Below are positions 46,173 to 53,994 of a DNA stretch of 64,000 nt, piece after piece. Source of the DNA: Lysobacteraceae bacterium NML08-0793 (GTDB lineage: Bacteria > Pseudomonadota > Gammaproteobacteria > Xanthomonadales > Xanthomonadaceae); assembly GCA_002798275.1 (NCBI GenBank), contig NWQR01000002.1, positions 186,001 through 250,000 of the forward strand, written 5' to 3'. Within the stretch, counting starts at the first letter, position 1. The number at the start of each line of letters is the position of its first letter. The notes beneath the pieces were generated by a model that saw nothing but the letters and a program-made list of their open reading frames with translations, was not told where the DNA came from and ran no database searches. The translations under genes and the position numbers were made by a program.

Positions 46173-47435
46173 TCAGCCTTGCATCTTGCCTTTCAGCGAA
46201 TACAGCGGTTCAAACACCCATTCGATAAGCCTGCGTTTCTCGCCCAGAATGTCCGCCTCCAGCAGCATGCCGGGCTTCAGCGGCTCGGGCTTTCCGTAAG
46301 CGGTGATGGTTTGCGCGGCCAGTTGTACGGTAACGCGGTACAGCGGTTCGCTTTGTAGGGCGCTGCCCAGCAGGGTTTGCAATTCGTTCTGGTTCAGCGC
46401 GCTGCGGCTGATTTGTTTCACTTCGCCCTGTTGGTGGCCGAATTTTTGGTAAGGGAAAGCCTGATAGCGCAGCAGTACCTTGTCGCCCGGCTCGACAAAG
46501 CCAATGGCATGACTGGGGACAAGGAGTTCTGCTTCCAGTGTGCCTGCTCCGGGCAAGACGGCCATCAGCGGCTGGCCAGCCTGTACCGCTTGCCCCGGTT
46601 TGCCGAGCTGGGTGGCGACAATGCCTTGGGTCGGGGATTTGATCGCTAGGGTGCTGCGTGCTTGGGTTTCCAGCCGTTCCTGCTCCAGCAAGGCTTGATC
46701 GCGGGTCAGGCTCGCTTGGCTCGCCAACCGCTGGCCGGGTAGTTCTTGCCGGGCTTGTTGCAGTTGCGCGATATGGCGGCGGGTTTGTGTGGCCTGCCGT
46801 TCAAGCAGTTGCACATCGGCTTGGGCTTGTAGCTGTGCGGCATGTTGCTGCTGCACTTGCAGTTGGCTGACGTATTTGTCTGCGGCCAGTTGCTGCATGC
46901 GTTGCAGGGTGTCGCTGGCGATTTGTGCTTGTTCGCGGCGGTTGGCGATTTCTGCTTGCAGTTGCGCCAGTTCTTGCTGAGCCGTAGCAAGTTGCGCGGT
47001 GATGCCGCTGCCTTGGACATTCAATAATTGCTGTTGGGCTTGATGGCTTTGTTGCAGGCTGTGCTGGCGGCGGGTCAGGCGTTCATTCAGGGCTTGTGCG
47101 GCATCGCCCGCTTCCGGGGTGGCCAGTGGTACACGCACCACCGCTAGGGTTTGGTCGCGGGCAACATGGCTGCCTTCGGCCACTTGCATCTGGCTGATAA
47201 TGCCGGTGGCGGGGGCAAGAATCATCGCCATGCCTTGACTGGGCACCAGATGGCCGCTGACTTGCGCGCGGCGGGTATAACTGCCAAAAAACAAGAAGAG
47301 GCCAATGGCGAGCGCGGCCAGTGCGGCAAAGCCGGTCAGCACCCAAAGCGACAGCGGTTGCGCCAGCGAAATACTGCCCAGCCAGCTACCGCGCTTAGCT
47401 TGCAATACCTCTTGTCGGAACAGTGCCTGTGTCAT
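46173..47435 (-). CDS. HlyD-family periplasmic adaptor (CvaA/RaxA-like)
   Basis: 420 residues. One N-terminal membrane helix (about 29-50), a split biotinyl-lipoyl domain (LAPATGIISQMQVAEGSHVARDQ and IKSPTQGIVATQLGKPGQAV), a long Gln/Ala-rich coiled coil between them (about 115-260), then a beta-barrel/membrane-proximal region. It should link the C39 exporter to a TolC-type outer-membrane channel, which is not in the window. It is the first gene of the locus; ATG 47435 has only AAGG directly adjacent, a poor ribosome site. Confidence 0.9.
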   Translation of the reverse strand: MTQALFRQEVLQAKRGSWLGSISLAQPLSLWVLTGFAALAALAIGLFLFFGSYTRRAQVSGHLVPSQGMAMILAPATGIISQMQVAEGSHVARDQTLAVVRVPLATPEAGDAAQALNERLTRRQHSLQQSHQAQQQLLNVQGSGITAQLATAQQELAQLQAEIANRREQAQIASDTLQRMQQLAADKYVSQLQVQQQHAAQLQAQADVQLLERQATQTRRHIAQLQQARQELPGQRLASQASLTRDQALLEQERLETQARSTLAIKSPTQGIVATQLGKPGQAVQAGQPLMAVLPGAGTLEAELLVPSHAIGFVEPGDKVLLRYQAFPYQKFGHQQGEVKQISRSALNQNELQTLLGSALQSEPLYRVTVQLAAQTITAYGKPEPLKPGMLLEADILGEKRRLIEWVFEPLYSLKGKMQG

Positions 47436-47475
47436 CCTTGACGCTCATAAAGAAAGTAAGTAGATGTAGCCGCGC

Positions 47476-47508
47476 ATTCTACCCCTCCCCCCCCCGCAAT
47501 TAAGTCAA
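47476..47508 (-). promoter_or_regulatory. Putative bacteriocin-locus promoter with a C9/G9 tract in the spacer
   Basis: Read on the minus strand: TTGACT (47508-47503), a 21 bp spacer containing nine G (plus-strand C9 at 47487-47495), then TAGAAT (47481-47476). The -10 is good and the -35 good, but the spacer is 4 bp longer than optimal. Loss of 3-4 bases would restore 17-18 bp. It lies 41 bp upstream of the HlyD-type gene. Confidence 0.5.
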
Positions 47509-47528
47509 TAGGAAAAAGCAAGACTTTT

Positions 47529-47544
47529 TGTGAAAAACATCACA
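47529..47544. promoter_or_regulatory. Perfect CRP/Clp-type binding site
   Basis: TGTGA-AAAACA-TCACA matches the CRP consensus TGTGA-N6-TCACA in both half-sites. Centre 47536.5, about 67 bp upstream of the start point predicted from TAGAAT. In Lysobacterales the CRP homologue Clp recognises the same sequence and is controlled by c-di-GMP, so it could tie the peptide locus to c-di-GMP. Confidence 0.65.
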
Positions 47545-47626
47545 AATATAAAATTTGATCGGCTGCTTGGCGGATTATTTTGCTACCAAGGCGGAGATTT
47601 CATGCGACTGCGCATTAATTGAAGCC

Positions 47627-47649
47627 TGCCCCGCAGTTGATGCGGGGCA
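47627..47649. terminator. Stable hairpin after the Msr fusion gene
   Basis: TGCCCCGCA / TGCGGGGCA with a 5-base loop, 48 bp downstream of the msr stop on the minus strand. No T run follows, so it may be a weak terminator or mRNA stabiliser. Confidence 0.5.
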
Positions 47650-47696
47650 TTGGATAGCATTGTTGACATGCACTGCCCGACAAAGGGGCGCGACTG

Positions 47697-49016
47697 TTAG
47701 GGGGCGTCAGGGACAAACTTCAGCACATTGCCGTTGATGCAATAACGCTTGCCGGTCGGCGGCGGGCCATCGTCAAACACATGCCCCAGATGGATGCCGG
47801 AGCTTTTGGAAATCACTTCGGTGCGCCGCATGCCGTGGCTAAAGTCTTCGCGCAATTCCAGCGCGCCTTCCACCGGGTTGAAGAAGCTCGGCCAGCCGGT
47901 ATCACTGGCAAACTTGGCATCACTGCGAAACAACGGCGCACCGCTGATCGGATCGACATAAGTACCGGGACGTTTTTCATCCAGATGCGAGCCGCTGCCG
48001 GGGATTTCGGTGCCCTGCTCAAAGGCGATGCGGCGCTGTTCCGGGCTCAACAACTGAAAGCCTAACCATTGCCAAAACTTGCGGGCTTCGCCGTTGTAGC
48101 CGGTATAGCGTGCCACTTCGCGGCCTTTTTCAAACAGCACGATGGTGGGCGTGGCAAACAGGGCTTTTTCCAGCGACCAGCCAGTGGGCGGCTGCGGCGA
48201 AAGACTGCGCGCCACCGGCACATCGGCCTGCCAGTGGTCGAGGATTTGTTCCTTGAACTTTTCGCAGTACGGGCAGGTTTCGGCCTCGAATACCACCAGT
48301 TGCCGCTCCGCGTTCAATTTGGCCGGATCAAGCACCGGATGACCGCCCTGGCCTTCCATACCGTATTTCACTCCGGTTCCGCCAAGGCCACAGTAGCCAT
48401 CGGGGTTTTTCACCAGATAATCCTGATGGTAGTCCTCGGCGCGCACATAGTTTTTCAATGGCTCAATCTCGGTCACGATCTGGCCAAAGCCCGCGCGCGT
48501 CAACGCCGCCTGATAAACATCGCGGGTTTGCAATGCCAGCGGCAATTGCGCCGCATCGGTGGTGTAAATCGCACTGCGGTAATTGCTGCCGATGTCATTG
48601 CCCTGCCCGTCGGCCTGGGTCGGGTCGTGGTTTTCCCAGAACGCTGCAAGAATGCTGGCCAGCTCGACTTTTTTCGGGTCAAAACGCACCTTCACCACTT
48701 CGGCATGGTTGCGCACTTGGCTTTGTCCGGCCTGGATGCGGCGCTCGGTAGCCAGCACTTCCTGATAGCTGGTCTTGTCGCTTTCGCCATTGGCATAGCC
48801 GGACTCCACATCCAGCACGCCATCAATCGCGGCCATGCGTTTTTCCGCCCCCCAGAAGCATCCCATGCCAAAAACGATGGTTTCAGTATGTGCGGGCATT
48901 TCATTTCCTCGGCTGAGTGACAAAGGAGCGGCCTGCGGGGGCCGCAAAGCAAACATGAACAACAGGCTGGCAACCAAAAGGGCAACGGCAATGGCGATCA
49001 GGTTGGAGATTTTCAT
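47697..49016 (-). CDS. MsrA-thioredoxin-MsrB fusion methionine sulfoxide reductase
   Basis: 439 residues with an N-terminal membrane anchor or signal (residues 5-24), then MsrA (GCFWG with C53, about 45-220), a thioredoxin-like segment with C248-P-Y-C251 (about 235-325) and MsrB (about 330-435, SDTGWPSF, catalytic C426 in RYCIN). Zinc-binding CxxC pairs are absent from the MsrB part. It repairs both stereoisomers of oxidised Met outside the cytoplasm. The central Trx domain could recycle the reductases. The order MsrA-Trx-MsrB differs from Neisserial PilB (Trx-MsrA-MsrB). Confidence 0.92.
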   Translation of the reverse strand: MKISNLIAIAVALLVASLLFMFALRPPQAAPLSLSRGNEMPAHTETIVFGMGCFWGAEKRMAAIDGVLDVESGYANGESDKTSYQEVLATERRIQAGQSQVRNHAEVVKVRFDPKKVELASILAAFWENHDPTQADGQGNDIGSNYRSAIYTTDAAQLPLALQTRDVYQAALTRAGFGQIVTEIEPLKNYVRAEDYHQDYLVKNPDGYCGLGGTGVKYGMEGQGGHPVLDPAKLNAERQLVVFEAETCPYCEKFKEQILDHWQADVPVARSLSPQPPTGWSLEKALFATPTIVLFEKGREVARYTGYNGEARKFWQWLGFQLLSPEQRRIAFEQGTEIPGSGSHLDEKRPGTYVDPISGAPLFRSDAKFASDTGWPSFFNPVEGALELREDFSHGMRRTEVISKSSGIHLGHVFDDGPPPTGKRYCINGNVLKFVPDAP

Positions 49017-49062
49017 GCCTCAATTGATAAGGCAACAAAATAACAATTTCAAGCCTGCGGAT

Positions 49063-49329
49063 TCAGCGCAGTTGCGAATCCTTGCTACCGCGACGGTTGT
49101 AGCCACTGAAAGCGGCTTGTTCGGCATCTTGTGCTTCCTGGCAAGGCACGCACAAACGCACACCCGGCATGGCTCGACGACGTGCCTCGGGGATGGGGGC
49201 ATCACATTCTTCGCAGTGCGCAAGACTTTCGCCACGCGGCAGGCGGCTACGCGCCCGGGCGATGGCATCGCTGACCGTGGCATCAATCTGCTCTTGCACG
49301 GCACCATCGCCGGCCCAACCTGTCGCCAT
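49063..49329 (-). CDS. Small DksA/TraR-family zinc-finger protein (YbiI-like)
   Basis: 88 residues with CEEC ... CVPC (C4 zinc finger) near residues 49-75 and a short helical N-terminus. No long coiled coil as in DksA, so it is closer to YbiI/TraR, a possible RNA-polymerase secondary-channel binder. ATG 49329 has GGAGAG 5-6 bp upstream; the frame extends upstream but starts elsewhere do not fit the family. It ends 47 bp before the Msr fusion gene. Confidence 0.85.
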   Translation of the reverse strand: MATGWAGDGAVQEQIDATVSDAIARARSRLPRGESLAHCEECDAPIPEARRRAMPGVRLCVPCQEAQDAEQAAFSGYNRRGSKDSQLR

Positions 49330-49464
49330 GATTCTCTCCGAAAACAATAACGGCAGAAGGTGCCCCGCCGCTGCTGCAATATCGCGCCACAGGCGTGGCA
49401 ATTCAAGCGCTGCGACTTTCCGCATGAAGGGCGATGACTGATTTGCCGCGATCTGCCATAAAAC

Positions 49465-49498
49465 CACAAAGGCGGAAGGTTGCCCTCCCGCCTTTGTG
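49465..49498 (-). terminator. Terminator of the bacterioferritin gene
   Basis: An 11-base stem CACAAAGGCGG / CCGCCTTTGTG with a small inner stem, about 25 bp after the bfr stop. On the minus strand GGTTTTATG follows. Confidence 0.72.
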
Positions 49499-49523
49499 CT
49501 GTTTTGAGTCATTTCCTCAAGGA

Positions 49524-49985
49524 TTATTCCTTGAACGGGGCGATTTCGCCCGGACGACGCAGCATCTTGTTCACTTCGTCCAGATGCATTTCTTCTTCGA
49601 CAATCATTTCGCGGGCGTACTCTTCCAGCAGCACCGACTTGCCTTCGACTGCTTCGAGCAGTTCGTAGTAAATCTTGAGTGCGGCTTCTTCATGCGCCAG
49701 CGATTCGCGCAGGATGTCGCCGATATCGTGCTGCTCGGTTTCCAGCAGCGGCCCAATCTTCAGCGAGGGATGGCCGCCCAAGAGGGTTACCAGCTCGCCA
49801 GCCTTGTGGGCATGTGCCAGCGATTCGTCGGCATTGCCCTTCATCCAAGAAACAATCGGAATGCGGTTATAGCCATAAACCATCAGCGAGTAATGGGTGT
49901 AACGCACCACGCCAGCCAGCTCCATTTCCATGATGCGGTTGAGGATGCCGATGGCGATGTCTTTTTGCGCTTTATCAAGTGCCAT
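49524..49985 (-). CDS. bfr: Bacterioferritin
   Basis: 153 residues, ferritin-like four-helix bundle. Ferroxidase ligands are in MEMELAGVVRYTHYS, HAHKAGELV, EHEEAALKIYYE-like (AHEEAALKIYYELLE) and EEEMHLDEVNKML. It stores iron as ferric mineral in the cytoplasm. The candidate haem Met (M48 in WMKGNADESLAHAHK) is present, but haem binding is not assured. Hairpin terminator follows. Confidence 0.88.
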   Translation of the reverse strand: MALDKAQKDIAIGILNRIMEMELAGVVRYTHYSLMVYGYNRIPIVSWMKGNADESLAHAHKAGELVTLLGGHPSLKIGPLLETEQHDIGDILRESLAHEEAALKIYYELLEAVEGKSVLLEEYAREMIVEEEMHLDEVNKMLRRPGEIAPFKE

Positions 49986-50029
49986 GAGATGAACTCCAGT
50001 TAAGGTGAGTGTTGGAAAGTGGGCGCAGT

Positions 50030-51394
50030 TTAGCCCTTGTTTTCGGGGGTTTCTGGAGCGGAATCATTCCTAAACGCATCACCATCCACTTTTCCGACGC
50101 TCGCCTCGCCAAGCCTGCGTCCTTCGTACACATCGCGCTCAAGCAGCCCGGTTTGCTTGGCAACCAGCACCGGCACCAGCACCTGCCCGGTTACATTGGT
50201 CATGGTACGCATCATGTCCAGAATGCGGTCGATGGCATACAGATAGCCGATGGTTTCCAGCGGCAGACCTGCCGCACTCAAGACCACGGTTGCCATCACC
50301 ACGGCCGTGCCCGGCACCCCGGCAGTACCGAAGCTGCCCAGCACCGAAGCCAGCGCGATGATGAGGTATTGGTTGAGGCTAAGTTCAATCCCCATGTACT
50401 GGCTGATGAATACCGCGCACAGCGCCGGATAAATCGCGCCGCAGCCATCCATCTTGATGCTGGCACCCAGCGGCACGGCAAAACTGGCGTAATCGCGGTT
50501 GACCCCCAGGTTTTCAGTGGCGCTGCGCAGCGACATCGGTAGGGCGGCAAAGCTGGAGGAGGCCACGAACGCCACCTGCATCGCCGGGAAAGCCCCCCGG
50601 AAAAACTTGATCGGGTTGAGGCCATGCGCCAGCAACAGGCCGCTGTACACCACCACGATATGAAAGGCGCAGGCTACATACAGTGCGATAACGAAGCTGC
50701 CGAGCGGCAGCAGCTTTTCAAAGCCGTATGTGCCCACCAGCGCGGCAATCAGGCCAAAGGTGCCGAGCGGGGTCATTTCCAGTACATAGCGGGTGATTTG
50801 AATCCAGATTTCCGAAACCTGGCTGGCCAGCTTGCGCGCCTCGGCGACTTTCTCGCCCAGCTTGACGATGGCAAAGCCAATCAGGCCGGCAACGAAAATC
50901 ACCGGCAAAATCGACCCGCGCCCAGCAGCCAGCACGGTTTCACCCGCGGCATTGGTTCGCACCCCGATACCGGTCAGCGCATAGAACACATTGCTCGGCA
51001 CGATATCCAGCAGCACCTGCATCACGCTGGGCACATCGCGGGGTTTCCAGTTGTCGGCAACCGCCAGCTGTCCGACGCCACTGCCCGGCTGCAACAGCCA
51101 GCCGGTTCCAAGCCCCACCGCCACCGCCAGCACGGCAGTGATGGCAAACCACAAAAAGGTGCGCCCACCGAGTGCGGCCATCGACTTTTGCCCGGACAGC
51201 GCCGATACCGCACTGATAACGGCAAAAAACACCAGCGGCACGGCAATCATCTTGATGAGCGTAACGTACAAATCGCCAAGCCAGCCGAACCAAGTCTCGG
51301 CCTCGGCACCCAGCAGCCAGCCAGCCAATGCGCCCAGCGCAAAGCCCAACACCACCCGCTTCCAGAACTTGATTGCAAACCACCACTCGAACAT
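50030..51394 (-). CDS. Dicarboxylate/amino acid:cation symporter (DAACS family)
   Basis: 454 residues with eight or so membrane helices and re-entrant loops. The conserved serine-rich loop (SSSFAALPMSLRSATENLGV, residues about 288-307) and the substrate loop near VPLGASIKMDGCG and GSFGTAGVPGTA identify the GltP/DctA family. It takes up glutamate/aspartate or C4-dicarboxylates with Na+ or H+; which one is not readable here. Divergent from the alkaline phosphatase gene. Confidence 0.9.
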   Translation of the reverse strand: MFEWWFAIKFWKRVVLGFALGALAGWLLGAEAETWFGWLGDLYVTLIKMIAVPLVFFAVISAVSALSGQKSMAALGGRTFLWFAITAVLAVAVGLGTGWLLQPGSGVGQLAVADNWKPRDVPSVMQVLLDIVPSNVFYALTGIGVRTNAAGETVLAAGRGSILPVIFVAGLIGFAIVKLGEKVAEARKLASQVSEIWIQITRYVLEMTPLGTFGLIAALVGTYGFEKLLPLGSFVIALYVACAFHIVVVYSGLLLAHGLNPIKFFRGAFPAMQVAFVASSSFAALPMSLRSATENLGVNRDYASFAVPLGASIKMDGCGAIYPALCAVFISQYMGIELSLNQYLIIALASVLGSFGTAGVPGTAVVMATVVLSAAGLPLETIGYLYAIDRILDMMRTMTNVTGQVLVPVLVAKQTGLLERDVYEGRRLGEASVGKVDGDAFRNDSAPETPENKG

Positions 51395-51485
51395 CGCTTA
51401 CTCCCGTCAATGCAGGCGGTGAAGATACTCCACCGCCGCACTCGGCGCATAATGGCGCACTTTCAGGCTGCAAATACCAAGACGC

Positions 51486-53177
51486 ATGTTTCCATCCCGT
51501 ATTTCCCATGCCCTCCTTTTTGCCACCGCACTGACACTGGCACCAGCCGGTTTGGCGCGCAACAAGCCGATCGTGGAGGTGCCCGTAATCGAGCGCCCAA
51601 CCGGCGAAACTGCCGACTGGTGGTTCACCCACGGCGCTGCCCAAGCTGCCGAACGCGGCGCGATGCAAGGCAAGGCGCGCAATGTGATCTTGTTTCTGGG
51701 CGATGGCATGAGCCTCACCACCGTGGCTGCTGCGCGCATTCTGGAAGGCCAACGGCAAGGCCGCCCCGGCGAGGAGCAGCGCCTGTCCTGGGAGGACTTC
51801 CCGGCCACCGCGCTTTCCCGCACCTACAACACCAATGCGCAAACCCCCGACTCTGCCGGCACCATGAGCGCGATTGCCACCGGCGTAAAAACCCGCATGG
51901 GCGTGCTTTCCATCGGCCAGGATGCAGCGCGCAATGACTGCGCCGCCGCGCTGAAATCACCGATGCTGACGCTATGGCAGCTGGCAGCGGCCAGCGGCAT
52001 GAAAACCGGCGTGGTTTCCACCACTCGCCTGACCCATGCCACCCCCGGCGCGACCTTTGCCCATTCGGCCAACCGCAACTGGGAAAGCGATGCCGACCTG
52101 CCCGAACATGCCCGCATCGCCGGCTGCATCGACATTGCCCGGCAAGTGATGGAAAGCAACCACGGCAATGGCCCGGACGTGATGCTAGGTGGCGGGCGCA
52201 GCTATTTCCTGCCCGAAACCCAGGCCGACCCGGAATACCCGGAAAAACAAGGCCGCCGCAAGGATGGCCGCAATCTGGTGCAGACTTGGCTGGCGCGTCA
52301 TCCTGGCGGCGTGTATGTCTGGAACCTTGAACAACTGAACCAGGCCGCGACGAATGCACCGATTCTGGGATTGTTCGAGCCCAGCCATATGCAATACGAG
52401 CACGACCGGCCAAACGACAAGGCTGGTGAGCCGTCGCTTGCGGAAATGACCCGCGCAGCCATCGCCCGCCTGTCGCAGCACAAGGAAGGCTATGTGCTGC
52501 TGGTCGAAGGCGGTCGCATCGACCATGCCCACCATGCCGGCAATGCCTATCGCGCGCTCTCTGACACCGTGGCGATGTCCGATGCCGTGCGCGTGGCCGT
52601 GGAAATGACCTCTGCCGATGACACGCTGATTATGGTTACCGCCGACCACAGCCACACCCTGCATTTTGTCGGCTACCCGGCGCGCGGCAACCCGATCATG
52701 GGCAAGGTGCGCGGCAGCAGCTGGGAAGAAGGCGATCCGGCCGAATATGCCCTCGATGGCACGGGACTGCCCTACACCACGCTCGGCTATGCCAATGGTC
52801 CGGGCTATGCCGGTGCCAATGAAAACGCCCCGGAAGGGCCGAAAACCGCCGGCAAGATGAGCCGCCGCTGGCAGCCTGCCACGCAGGGGCGCCCCAATCT
52901 CACCGAAGTGGATACCGAGCACCCGGACTATCTGCAAGAGGCCATGATGCCGATGACCTCGGAAACCCACGGCGGCGATGATGTTGGCGTCTGGGCACGC
53001 GGCCCCGGCAGCCAGGCGGTACGCGGCAATGTGGAGCAGAACACCCTGTTCCACATGCTGCTGCAAGCCACCCCGCGCCTGCGCCAGACACTTTGCGCCA
53101 GCGGGCATTGCAATGCCGCAGGCATTCCGGTCAAGCGCCCGGAACCTGCCCAATTCCGCGCGGCAGCCAAACATTGA
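51486..53177 (+). CDS. Alkaline phosphatase (PhoA-like)
   Basis: 563 residues with a Sec signal peptide (cleavage near residue 24, APAGLA-RNKP). Metal and catalytic motifs: FLGDGM near residue 72, TPDSAGTMSA with the nucleophile Ser, GGRIDHAHHAGN, TADHSH and the late THGGDDVGVWARGP. It releases phosphate from monoesters in the periplasm. No obvious Pho box was noted in the short divergent gap. Confidence 0.92.
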   Translation: MFPSRISHALLFATALTLAPAGLARNKPIVEVPVIERPTGETADWWFTHGAAQAAERGAMQGKARNVILFLGDGMSLTTVAAARILEGQRQGRPGEEQRLSWEDFPATALSRTYNTNAQTPDSAGTMSAIATGVKTRMGVLSIGQDAARNDCAAALKSPMLTLWQLAAASGMKTGVVSTTRLTHATPGATFAHSANRNWESDADLPEHARIAGCIDIARQVMESNHGNGPDVMLGGGRSYFLPETQADPEYPEKQGRRKDGRNLVQTWLARHPGGVYVWNLEQLNQAATNAPILGLFEPSHMQYEHDRPNDKAGEPSLAEMTRAAIARLSQHKEGYVLLVEGGRIDHAHHAGNAYRALSDTVAMSDAVRVAVEMTSADDTLIMVTADHSHTLHFVGYPARGNPIMGKVRGSSWEEGDPAEYALDGTGLPYTTLGYANGPGYAGANENAPEGPKTAGKMSRRWQPATQGRPNLTEVDTEHPDYLQEAMMPMTSETHGGDDVGVWARGPGSQAVRGNVEQNTLFHMLLQATPRLRQTLCASGHCNAAGIPVKRPEPAQFRAAAKH

Positions 53178-53205
53178 TTTCGATTCTTGACTAGGAGCTT
53201 CCCCG

Positions 53206-53994
53206 ATGAATACTCAACTGAACGGAAAAGTCTGTCTTGTTACCGGCGCTGCCAGCGGCATCGGCAAACGCATCGCCGAAGTCTATGCCGCCGCTGGCGG
53301 CAAGGTGGTGGTATCTGACCTCAATCTTGAAGCCGCGGAAAAAGTGGCTGCCCAAATCCGCACCCACGGCGGCGACGCGCTGGCCGTGGCGATGGATGTC
53401 AGCAACGAAGAACAGGTGATGGCGGGCTTTGCCAAGGCCATCGCGCATTACGGCCAAATTGACGTACTGGTGTCCAACGCCGGTATCCAGATCATCAACA
53501 AAGTCACCGATTTTTCGCTGGCCGACTGGAAAAAAATGCTCGCCATCCACTGCGATGGCGCCTTCCTCACCACCCGCGAAGCGATGCGCGACATGGAAAA
53601 GCGCAAAGCCCCCGGCGCCATCATCTACATGGGCAGCGTGCATTCGCTGGAAGCCTCGCCGCTGAAGTCCGCCTATGTCACCGCCAAGCATGGCCTGCTC
53701 GGGCTGTGCCGCACCGTGGCCAAAGAAGGCGGCCCGCTGGGCATCCGCGCCAACGTGATTTGTCCGGGCTTTGTGCGCACCCCGCTGGTGGACAAGCAAA
53801 TCCCCGAGCAAGCCCGTGAGTTCGGTATCAGCGAAGAAGAAGTCATCAAGAACATCATGCTGAAAAACACCGTGGATCATGAGTTCACCACCATCGACGA
53901 TGTGGCCAATGTGGCGCTGTTTCTTGCCGCGTTTGAAAACAATGCCTTGACCGGGCAAAGCATCACCGTCAGCCACGGCTGGCATATGCAGTGA
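53206..53994 (+). CDS. 3-hydroxybutyrate dehydrogenase (SDR family)
   Basis: 262 residues. Rossmann motif TGAASGIG near residue 14, NAG, catalytic Ser in MGSVHS and Tyr-xxx-Lys in SAYVTAKHG, with the [18 protein letters not shown] pattern typical of 3-hydroxybutyrate dehydrogenases. It oxidises 3-hydroxybutyrate from PHB breakdown to acetoacetate. The TGA overlaps the ATG of the next gene. The phaC-phaE pair lies 14 kb away. Confidence 0.9.
   Translation: MNTQLNGKVCLVTGAASGIGKRIAEVYAAAGGKVVVSDLNLEAAEKVAAQIRTHGGDALAVAMDVSNEEQVMAGFAKAIAHYGQIDVLVSNAGIQIINKVTDFSLADWKKMLAIHCDGAFLTTREAMRDMEKRKAPGAIIYMGSVHSLEASPLKSAYVTAKHGLLGLCRTVAKEGGPLGIRANVICPGFVRTPLVDKQIPEQAREFGISEEEVIKNIMLKNTVDHEFTTIDDVANVALFLAAFENNALTGQSITVSHGWHMQ

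Noticed and set aside
47555-47737. 60-codon plus-strand frame and a 28-codon minus-strand frame in the gap before the HlyD gene, looked at as second bacteriocin peptides
   Set aside because: Neither has a double-glycine leader; the plus frame begins with TTG and runs into the msr gene on the opposite strand.
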